Positions 30,906 to 37,303 of a stretch of DNA of 37,303 nt are shown one piece after another. A program made the translations under genes and the position numbers. This DNA comes from Anaerotruncus rubiinfantis. Its GTDB lineage: Bacteria; Bacillota; Clostridia; Oscillospirales; Ruminococcaceae. Location of the stretch: contig NZ_FKLA01000009.1 of NCBI RefSeq assembly GCF_900078395.1, positions 1 to 37,303 on the forward strand, written 5' to 3'. Below the pieces are notes generated by a model. The model made no database searches, was not told where the DNA came from, and was given only the letters and a program-made list of their open reading frames with translations. Position 1 is the stretch's first letter, and each line of letters starts with the position of its first letter.

Positions 30906-32582
30906 ATGCGAGCGAACGAAAAAGTCAACCCGGTGGTTGTGGAAATCATCCGCAACGCCCTCAATTCTGCTGCGCAGGAGATGAACGCCAGCCTTTTCCG
31001 CAGCGCCTACAGCCCGGTCATCTACGAGATGAAGGACTGCAGCGTCGGCATCTTCACCAAGGACGCCGAGCTGATGGGCCAGTCGGCGGGCCTTCCGATC
31101 TTTCTCGGGAACCTGGGCATCTGCATCGAGATTGTCACCAAGCAGATCGGCCTTGAAGCCTACAATCCGGGCGACGTGTTCATCATGAACGACTCCTATC
31201 TGCAGGGCGCGCACCTCTCGGACATCACGATCATCGCGCCGATGTTCCACCAGGATGAACTGGTCGGCTTCTCCGCGACCCGCGCCGCCATGTCCGATGT
31301 GGGCAACAAAAACGCCATGGGCAGCAACGACTGCACCGAAATCTATGAGGAAGGGGTGCGCATCCCGCCCATCCGCATTGTGGAGAAGGGCGTGCTGCGC
31401 GAGGACCTGCTCGAGCTCTTAGCGCTGAACAGCCGCTTCCACCACCTCTACAAAGGCGACATCATGGCGCAGATCGCCGCCTGCAACACCGGCGAAAAGC
31501 GTTTCTGCGAGATTCTCGACCGGTTCGGGCTCGAAACGGTCGAAGCCGCGGTGCAGGAGATCTTCCGCCAGGCTGAGACGCTCGACCGCCAGGCGGTCGC
31601 GGCGCTGCCGGACGGCGTCTATCACGCCGAAGGCTGCCTTGACAACGACGGCGTGGTCGACACGCCGGTCCCGGTCTGCGTGACCGTCAAGATCGAAGGC
31701 GACCGCATGACCATCGACCTGACCGGCTCCTCCCCGCGCCGCAAGGGCTCGACCAACTGCGGCGCAGCGCAGGCGATTTCCGCCTGCCGCGTGGCCTACA
31801 AGGAGCTCATCAATTCCGAAAGCAGCGTCTGCGGCGGCAACTTCCGCAATCTGGACGTGGTCCTGCCGCCTCAATCGATCTTCACCGCCGAGGAGCCGAC
31901 CGCCTGTTCGTGGTACTTCTCCCCGCTCGGCCTGCTCATCGACCTGGTGATGAGGGCGCTCGCGCCGGTCATGCCCGATAAGGTTGCCGCCGCGCACTAC
32001 GGGGACTCGATGGTCATGACCCTCACCGGCATCGACCCCAAGACCGGCAAGCTCTTCGGCAGCGTCGAAGCGACGGCCGGCGGCTGGGGCGCGTTCGACG
32101 GGGACGACGGCGAAAGCTGCCTCATCAACGTCGTGAACGGCGACTTCAAGAATCTGCCGATCGAATTCATCGAGCACAAGTACCCCTACCGCCTGCTGCG
32201 CTACGAGATCCGGGAGGATTCGGAGGGCGCGGGCAAATACCGCGGCGGCTTCGGCGTGCGGCGCGACTACCTGACCGAAGCGGACGAGAGCTACATCCGC
32301 ATGTGGTTCGAGCGTTCGAAAACCCCGGCCTGGGGCCTCTTTGGCGGCAAGGATGCGGCCCCGCCGCTGCTCACCCTCAACCCCGGCACCGACCATGAGG
32401 AGAAGTACCGCAAAATTAACCGCAAGCTGCTCCCGAAGGGCACGGTCATCCGCGCCGAAACCGGCGGCGGGGGCGGATATGGCGACCCGGCCGTACGCGA
32501 CCCCGAAATGGTCCGCGCCGACGTGGAAAGCGGCTACATCACCCCGCAGCGCGCGAAAGAGGTCTATGGCGTCACCCTGTAA
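30906..32582 (+). CDS. hyuB: Hydantoinase/oxoprolinase subunit B
   Basis: The 558-aa protein starts seven bases after AGGGAGGG and 19 bases past hyuA. Family blocks are plain: N-P-V-V-V-E-I-I-R-N-A-L, D-V-F-I-M-N-D-S-Y-L-Q-G-A-H-L-S-D, C-G-A-A-Q-A-I-S-A-C-R-V-A-Y-K and the Gly-rich end E-T-G-G-G-G-G-Y-G-D-P. Subunit B hydrolyses the ring after activation by subunit A. With A and an upstream cysteine desulfidase, substrates such as 5-oxoproline or 2-oxothiazolidine-4-carboxylate are possible. It is intact, unlike hyuA. Confidence 0.92.
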   Translation: MRANEKVNPVVVEIIRNALNSAAQEMNASLFRSAYSPVIYEMKDCSVGIFTKDAELMGQSAGLPIFLGNLGICIEIVTKQIGLEAYNPGDVFIMNDSYLQGAHLSDITIIAPMFHQDELVGFSATRAAMSDVGNKNAMGSNDCTEIYEEGVRIPPIRIVEKGVLREDLLELLALNSRFHHLYKGDIMAQIAACNTGEKRFCEILDRFGLETVEAAVQEIFRQAETLDRQAVAALPDGVYHAEGCLDNDGVVDTPVPVCVTVKIEGDRMTIDLTGSSPRRKGSTNCGAAQAISACRVAYKELINSESSVCGGNFRNLDVVLPPQSIFTAEEPTACSWYFSPLGLLIDLVMRALAPVMPDKVAAAHYGDSMVMTLTGIDPKTGKLFGSVEATAGGWGAFDGDDGESCLINVVNGDFKNLPIEFIEHKYPYRLLRYEIREDSEGAGKYRGGFGVRRDYLTEADESYIRMWFERSKTPAWGLFGGKDAAPPLLTLNPGTDHEEKYRKINRKLLPKGTVIRAETGGGGGYGDPAVRDPEMVRADVESGYITPQRAKEVYGVTL

Positions 32583-32638
32583 TCGGGCGACTGAATACGA
32601 ATAAACCATAACGCCATCCCAAAAGGAGGAACGTCTTC

Positions 32639-34330
32639 ATGAAAAAGCGAAATCAGCGAATCCTGGCAGTCATTCTCTGCCTGGCTCTTGCCCTTTCGGC
32701 GCTGGCCGGATGCGGCACCTACAACCAGGATGTCCGTCCGCAGTCTTCCGCGCCCGCCGCGGACCAGCCGGCCGCTTCGGGCGACGCCGGCAGCGCTCCC
32801 GCCGAGCCGGAGACCACGCTCAAATCCGAGCCGGCCGGCCAGCGCACCATCACCTACGCGGTCTTTAACGAGCCGAGCACCATCGACCCGGCGAGCGGTT
32901 CGACCGGCGAGATTCTGAAGGTCGTGCGCAGCTGTTACGAGCCGCTCGCCAAGGAGAAGCTCGGCACCGTCGAGATCGAACCCGGCCTCGCGGAGAGCTG
33001 GGAGACCTCCGACGACCAGAAGACCTGGACTTTCCATCTGCGGGAAGGCGTCAAATTCCACGACGGCACCGACTTCACCGCCGACGATGTAAAGGCCACC
33101 ATCGAGCGGGTCAAGACCGTGGGACTGGGCGGCGCAAGCCTGGTTTCGGACATCGACACGGTCGAAGCGGTCGATCCCATGACCGTCAAGATCACCCTGA
33201 ACACCCCGAACGTCTATTTCCTCTACCGGCTGGCGAAGGTGCCCATCGTCTCCGCCGACGCGATTGCGGCGCATGAAAAGGACGGCGACCAGGCTGGCGA
33301 GTGGCTCGCGCGCAATACCGCGGGCACCGGCCCCTTCCAGCTTTCGGAATCCGACTGGGTTTCGGGTGAATATCTGCAGATGAAACGCTTCCCTGACTAC
33401 TGGGGCGGCTTCGCGGAGAATAAATTTGACTTTGCCCGTCTCATTTTCACCAACGACGCAACCGTTCAGATGCAGATGCTCGAACGCGGCGAAATCGACA
33501 AACACGGCGCCCAGATCATCGACGCGGTCGATCGTCTGGAAGCCAACCCAAACCTCGAAGTGCTCACCGGTCCCGGCCTCGAAACCCACATCATCACCCT
33601 CAACTGCCAAAAATACCCGCTTGATAACCGGGATTTCCGCACCGCGCTCTCCTACGCGCTCGACTATACGGCGATCCAGCGGGACATCTTCGGCGGTTAC
33701 AGCGAAACCCCGCGCGGGTTCCTTCCGCGCAGCTTTGAAGGCTTCAACGAAGCGATTCCCGAGCAGGAATACAACATGGACAAAGCGAAGGAATACCTCG
33801 AGAAATCCGGCGTCGACCCGGCGTCGGTCACCCTTTCGATCCATCTGAACAAGGGCCGCGACCCGGCCAAATCGACCGCTTTGCTGCTGCAGGATTCGCT
33901 CAGGCAGCTCGGTATCAAGCTCGAAATCCTCGATGTTCAGTGGGCCGCGCTCGCGGAGGAATTCACTTCCGCCGAAACCGCGCCGCACATGAGTATCCTC
34001 GAGATGGGAGCCTTCACCGGCGACCCGATCTACTTTTTGGAGACCTGCTTCCACAGCAAGAATATCGGCGCCCCGTATAACTGGTCGTTCTATAAAAACG
34101 AGGAGTTCGACAAGCTTCTGGACGAAGCAAAGACCATCTCGGACGCGGATAAGCGCACCGAACTGATGGCCAAAGCACAGCAGATTCTGGTGGACGACGC
34201 CCCGGCAATCTATTACGCCTGCCCGTCCAAGCTCGAAGTCATCTCCAAACGGGTTGGGGACTATGTCCTGCATCCGCTTGATTACTATAACTTCATCAAC
34301 TTTTACGCGGTTTCCTATGCTGGCGGCTGA
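32639..34330 (+). CDS. ABC transporter substrate-binding lipoprotein (peptide/nickel family)
   Basis: The 563-aa protein starts after AAAGGAGG. A signal peptide ends at the lipobox L-A-G-C25, then an Ala/Pro/Ser linker to about residue 70. The SBP_bac_5 fold follows (P-S-T-I-D-P-A-S-G-S-T, G-L-A-E-S-W-E-T-S-D-D, L-R-E-G-V-K-F-H-D-G-T-D-F-T-A-D-D-V). Proteins of this family bring peptides, glutathione, nickel or opines to the permeases encoded next. A strong hairpin after the gene may raise its expression over the permeases. Confidence 0.92.
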   Translation: MKKRNQRILAVILCLALALSALAGCGTYNQDVRPQSSAPAADQPAASGDAGSAPAEPETTLKSEPAGQRTITYAVFNEPSTIDPASGSTGEILKVVRSCYEPLAKEKLGTVEIEPGLAESWETSDDQKTWTFHLREGVKFHDGTDFTADDVKATIERVKTVGLGGASLVSDIDTVEAVDPMTVKITLNTPNVYFLYRLAKVPIVSADAIAAHEKDGDQAGEWLARNTAGTGPFQLSESDWVSGEYLQMKRFPDYWGGFAENKFDFARLIFTNDATVQMQMLERGEIDKHGAQIIDAVDRLEANPNLEVLTGPGLETHIITLNCQKYPLDNRDFRTALSYALDYTAIQRDIFGGYSETPRGFLPRSFEGFNEAIPEQEYNMDKAKEYLEKSGVDPASVTLSIHLNKGRDPAKSTALLLQDSLRQLGIKLEILDVQWAALAEEFTSAETAPHMSILEMGAFTGDPIYFLETCFHSKNIGAPYNWSFYKNEEFDKLLDEAKTISDADKRTELMAKAQQILVDDAPAIYYACPSKLEVISKRVGDYVLHPLDYYNFINFYAVSYAGG

Positions 34331-34340
34331 CGCCGCCAGC
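34319..34340 (+). repeat. Intercistronic hairpin after the binding-protein gene
   Basis: GCTGGCGGC (34319-34327) pairs perfectly with 34332-34340, with the stop codon TGA in the four-base loop. There is no T tract, so it should not terminate. Such hairpins behind binding-protein genes often protect the upstream mRNA from 3' decay. Confidence 0.7.
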
Positions 34341-34380
34341 CGGCCGCGTCAAACCTTAGCGGGAAGGTCGTGAGACAGAA

Positions 34381-35385
34381 ATGGTGAAATATCTGCTGCG
34401 GCGTATTGTCATGATGCTCGTGGTGCTCATTGGGATCACTTTTATCGTATTTTTCGTCACCAACCTTCTGCCCGCAAACCCCGCTCGTGTGGCGGCGGGG
34501 CCTTCCGCGAGCAACGAGGAGGTCGCGATGATTGCGGAAAAGATGGGGCTCAACAAGCCCCTCCCGATCCGCTACCTCATCTATCTCGGGGATCTGCTGC
34601 ATTTGGATATGGGCAAATCGATCCTGTCGAAGCAGCCGGTTCTCAAGGAGGTCTCCGCCCGCATCGCCGCGACGCTCGAGCTGACGTTGGCGGCAACCAC
34701 AGTCTATATCATCGTCTCGCTTTCGCTCGGCATCTACTGCGCGCGCCATCCCGGTTGGATCGACAGCCTGACCCGCATGTTCTGCGTGGGCAGCTCCGCC
34801 ATCCCGCCTTACTGGCTCGCGCTGCTCTTACAGCTCGTTTTTTATTATTATCTGGGGCTCCTGCCTTCCGGCGGGCGGCTTCCCGCGAACCTTTCCCCGC
34901 CGGAAGCGGTCACCGGGCTCTATATCCTGGACAGCATCCTTGCGGGCAACTGGGAAACGCTGAAACATGCGCTGATCCATCTGGTGCTCCCAACCGTCAG
35001 CCTGGCACTTGGCAACATCGGCCTCACAACACGCGTGGTGCGCACCCAGGTCACCCAGGAGATGAGCCAGGACTATGTCCGCACCGCCAAGGCCAAGGGT
35101 CTCACCGATAAAGTGGCGGTTCGACGGCACGCAGTTAAAAATGCGATGAACCCGATCGTCACGACGATCGGCATCCAGACCGGTTACATGATGGTCGGCA
35201 CCATCATGATCGAGACAATTTTCCGCTGGCCGGGGCTCGGTTCCTATGCGATCACTTCGATCCAGAACCTCGATTTCCCCGCCATCACCGGCATCGCCAT
35301 CGTCATGGCGCTGAGTTTCTCGGTCATCAACCTGCTGGTCGACCTGATCTACATGCTGCTGAATCCGAGAGTGAGGTTGACATGA
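34381..35385 (+). CDS. ABC transporter permease, DppB/GsiC type
   Basis: The 334-aa protein has six membrane helices and the permease signature (A-K-A-K-G-L-T-D-K-V-A-V-R-R-H-A-V-K-N-A) that docks the ATPase. N-terminal L-L-R-R-I-V-M-M-L-V-V-L-I-G-I-T-F is typical of DppB. The ribosome binding site is weak (GGAAGG, distant). It ends in a four-base overlap with the next permease, so the two are coupled. The ATPase genes are not in the window; they may lie downstream or be shared. Confidence 0.9.
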   Translation: MVKYLLRRIVMMLVVLIGITFIVFFVTNLLPANPARVAAGPSASNEEVAMIAEKMGLNKPLPIRYLIYLGDLLHLDMGKSILSKQPVLKEVSARIAATLELTLAATTVYIIVSLSLGIYCARHPGWIDSLTRMFCVGSSAIPPYWLALLLQLVFYYYLGLLPSGGRLPANLSPPEAVTGLYILDSILAGNWETLKHALIHLVLPTVSLALGNIGLTTRVVRTQVTQEMSQDYVRTAKAKGLTDKVAVRRHAVKNAMNPIVTTIGIQTGYMMVGTIMIETIFRWPGLGSYAITSIQNLDFPAITGIAIVMALSFSVINLLVDLIYMLLNPRVRLT

Positions 35386-36257
35386 TGAGAAGGATCTTTT
35401 TCCGAAATCTGGCCGCGGCTACCGGTACGGTGCTCACCCTGCTGGTGATCCTGTTCATGGCGTTCGGCCCGTTCATTGCGCAATATGACCCCATCACAGT
35501 CAACACCGCGGAGCGGCTGCAGCCGCCGAGTTCGACCCACTGGTTCGGCACCGACGAGATGGGGCGGGATATCTTCGCCCGCGTCGCCACCGGTTCCCGC
35601 TACACGATTGGCGCGGCGGTGCTGATCATCGGCATCGCCACGCTGCTGGGGCTCTGTTTCGGCGGGCTTTGCGGCTATTATGGCGGCTGGGCGGACGAAA
35701 TCCTCATGCGTGTCTGTGATATCTTCATGGCCTTCCCCCAGCTGCTGCTCGGCATGCTCATCACCTTTTCACTCGGGCCGGGCCTGCGTTCAGCGATCAT
35801 CGCGCTGATTATCTCCTGGTGGCCGACCTACATCCGTCTGGTGCGCGGCATGGTGATCTCGATCCGCGAGAATCTTTATGTGGAAGCCGCGGTCGCGGCG
35901 GGCGCGCCTTCGCGCTACATCGTTTCCCGCTGTATCCTGCCGCAGACCATCCCGATGCTCATCTCCCGCATCACAATTGACCTCGGGTATGCGATGGTCG
36001 CCTGCTCAGGGCTTTCGTTCATCGGGCTCGGCGCGCAGAACCCCCTGCCGGAATGGGGCGCGATGATCTCCGCCAGCCGTTCCTATGTCTTTGACGCATG
36101 GTGGTACGGGATGTTTCCGGGTCTTGCGATCTTTGTGACAGTATTGGGGCTGAGTCTTCTCGGCGACGCGATGCAGGACGCTTTTGACCCGCAGCTGCGC
36201 GGCACCTACATTCCTCACAAATGGAAAAAGAAAAAAGCGCAGGCCACCGCCGCCTGA
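35382..36257 (+). CDS. ABC transporter permease, DppC/GsiD type
   Basis: The 291-aa protein starts at an ATG overlapping the previous stop (ATGA). It has six helices, the DppC-type W-F-G-T-D-E-M-G-R-D-I-F-A-R near residue 50, and the docking loop E-A-A-V-A-A-G-A-P-S-R-Y-I-V. It pairs with the DppB-like subunit to form the channel. The C-terminus is Lys-rich and short. Confidence 0.9.
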   Translation: MMRRIFFRNLAAATGTVLTLLVILFMAFGPFIAQYDPITVNTAERLQPPSSTHWFGTDEMGRDIFARVATGSRYTIGAAVLIIGIATLLGLCFGGLCGYYGGWADEILMRVCDIFMAFPQLLLGMLITFSLGPGLRSAIIALIISWWPTYIRLVRGMVISIRENLYVEAAVAAGAPSRYIVSRCILPQTIPMLISRITIDLGYAMVACSGLSFIGLGAQNPLPEWGAMISASRSYVFDAWWYGMFPGLAIFVTVLGLSLLGDAMQDAFDPQLRGTYIPHKWKKKKAQATAA

Positions 36258-36280
36258 CAATGCGAAAGGGCGTTTTGCAG

Positions 36281-37303
36281 ATGGAACTTTACGAAAACCG
36301 GCTCATACGGGCGCGGGAGCGGATGTCTGGCTGCGGTGTGAACGCGCTGCTGCTGCCGCCGTCGACCGACCTCTTCTATTTCACCGGCTACCAGGGCGTG
36401 GCCACCGACCGGCCGGTCCTTTTTCTGCTCACGCAGGAGGAGTCGCTCCTGCTGCTGCCTTCGTTTGAGGCCGCAGCGGCTGAAAAGACGCTCGAAGCGC
36501 CGGTGCGGCTTCTGCCCTGGGAGGAGACCGGGGACCCCTTCGTCATAGCCGCGCAGATGCTCCCGTACGGCACTGTAGCGGTCGGCGCGCGGATGTTCAG
36601 CCGCTGGCTGCTCACGCTGCAGGGGCTTTTGCCGGATTGCCGCTGGGTTCCGGGCGATTTGGTCACCGCCGCTTTGCGGCGGAAAAAGGATGTTCATGAG
36701 CTTTCCCGCATCGAGACGGCGCAGCGGATGGCGGAGGCGGCGCTCGAACAGCTTCTGAAAGAGCCGTTCGAAGGCAAAACCGAGCGCCAGCTCGCCGGCC
36801 GGCTGAACGAACTGCGCCGGGAGGTCGGGCTCACCCAGTTTGGGGACCCGCTCATCGCTTCGGGCGAAAACTGCGCGGACCCGCACCACCGCACCGGAAC
36901 CCGCGTCATCCAGAAGGGCGATTCGGTCATGCTCGATTTCGGCGGCTGCTATCAGGGCTACCGCGCGGACATGACCCGCACTTTCTTTGTCGGCCCGCCG
37001 ACCGAAAAGCAGCGTGCCGTTTACGAGATTGTTCTGGCCGCGCACCACGCCGCTGCCGCCGCCATCCGGCCGGGCGTCACCGGCGAAACGGTCGACGCGG
37101 CGGGCCGGGCGGTCATCGCGGCTGCCGGCTACAGTCGGTATTTTACCCACCGGCTTGGCCATGGCATCGGGCTCGATTCCCACGAGGAGCCGTTCTTAGT
37201 GGCCGGGAACAATACGCCGCTTGAGGTGGGCAACGTTTTCAGCGACGAACCGGGCATCTACCTGCCCGGGGAATTCGGCGTGCGGATTGAAGATCTCGTC
37301 TGC
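36281..37303 (+). CDS. M24 family Xaa-Pro aminopeptidase/dipeptidase (partial)
   Basis: Translated from ATG 36281, ten bases after AAAGGG (another in-frame ATG at 36260 lacks a site), the frame is open to the window end: 341 codons. An N-terminal creatinase-type domain (about 1-120) is followed by the pita-bread catalytic domain. All five metal ligands are visible: two Asp (M-L-D-F-G-G and R-A-D-M-T-R), one His (R-L-G-H-G-I-G) and two Glu (D-E-P-G-I-Y and R-I-E-D-L). Only about 15-25 residues should be missing. It probably cleaves peptides brought in by the ABC transporter. Confidence 0.9.
   Translation, partial: MELYENRLIRARERMSGCGVNALLLPPSTDLFYFTGYQGVATDRPVLFLLTQEESLLLLPSFEAAAAEKTLEAPVRLLPWEETGDPFVIAAQMLPYGTVAVGARMFSRWLLTLQGLLPDCRWVPGDLVTAALRRKKDVHELSRIETAQRMAEAALEQLLKEPFEGKTERQLAGRLNELRREVGLTQFGDPLIASGENCADPHHRTGTRVIQKGDSVMLDFGGCYQGYRADMTRTFFVGPPTEKQRAVYEIVLAAHHAAAAAIRPGVTGETVDAAGRAVIAAAGYSRYFTHRLGHGIGLDSHEEPFLVAGNNTPLEVGNVFSDEPGIYLPGEFGVRIEDLVC

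Noticed and set aside
31419..34273. Very long minus-strand ORFs opposite hyuB and the binding-protein gene (also 36215-37183)
   Set aside because: They are mirror frames of GC-rich genes whose plus-strand products have clear family motifs and ribosome binding sites.

Overview
The window looks like a chromosome segment of a gut-type Clostridia (Bacillota), most like the Oscillospiraceae/Ruminococcaceae. The grounds are strong AGGAGG ribosome binding sites, a CotJC-like manganese catalase, a Tn4451/Tn1549-style serine recombinase with TnpW, and moderately to highly GC-rich core genes. This is inferred from gene content only; no rRNA or other marker gene is present. A more AT-rich mosaic of mobile-element remnants (about 1-5.7 kb and 11.6-20.3 kb) is interleaved with chromosomal metabolic operons (6.4-11.6 kb and 20.4-37.3 kb).

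Layout. 1-3421: right end of an integrative element. It has a divergent CI/Cro-like switch and a tyrosine integrase, and it ends at a 3' tRNA fragment that is the likely att site. 3.4-6.4 kb: cargo and debris, namely three hairpins, an HTH gene with an internal amber codon, a ribbon-helix-helix gene behind a 20-bp palindrome, a par-like type I toxin-antitoxin locus (23-aa membrane peptide plus convergent antisense RNA), four small minus-strand ORFs including a mini ImmA-like HExxH protein, and an IS66 remnant. 6.4-11.6 kb: a TRAP transporter operon (dctP-dctQ-dctM) with two cupins and a lactonase-type metallo-beta-lactamase, divergent from a GntR regulator through overlapping promoters. 11.6-13.9 kb: a serine-recombinase transposon end that overlaps the 3' end of that GntR gene. 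14-20.3 kb: a phage- or ICE-like replication module with a sigma factor, a frameshifted primase/helicase, a second CI/Cro switch with three operators and a truncated integrase.

20.4-25.4 kb: manganese catalase, a YdeI-like protein, a tail-fibre-like gene frameshifted by a 31-bp tandem duplication, and a MerR/MATE efflux pair with a textbook 19-bp-spacer operator. 25.4-37.3 kb: a GntR regulator and a class V PLP enzyme stand divergent from a long operon. That operon encodes a cysteine desulfidase-like protein, hydantoinase/oxoprolinase subunits A and B, a peptide-type ABC binding lipoprotein, two permeases and an M24 aminopeptidase that runs off the window. I infer import and breakdown of a peptide or cyclic amino-acid derivative ending in cysteine, H2S and pyruvate. 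Subunit A is out of frame because a CGGCC tract appears to have lost one unit.

The observations most worth following are the par-like toxin-antitoxin locus, the two tandem-repeat frameshifts (hyuA and the tail-fibre-like gene), and the cysteine/oxoprolinase operon.
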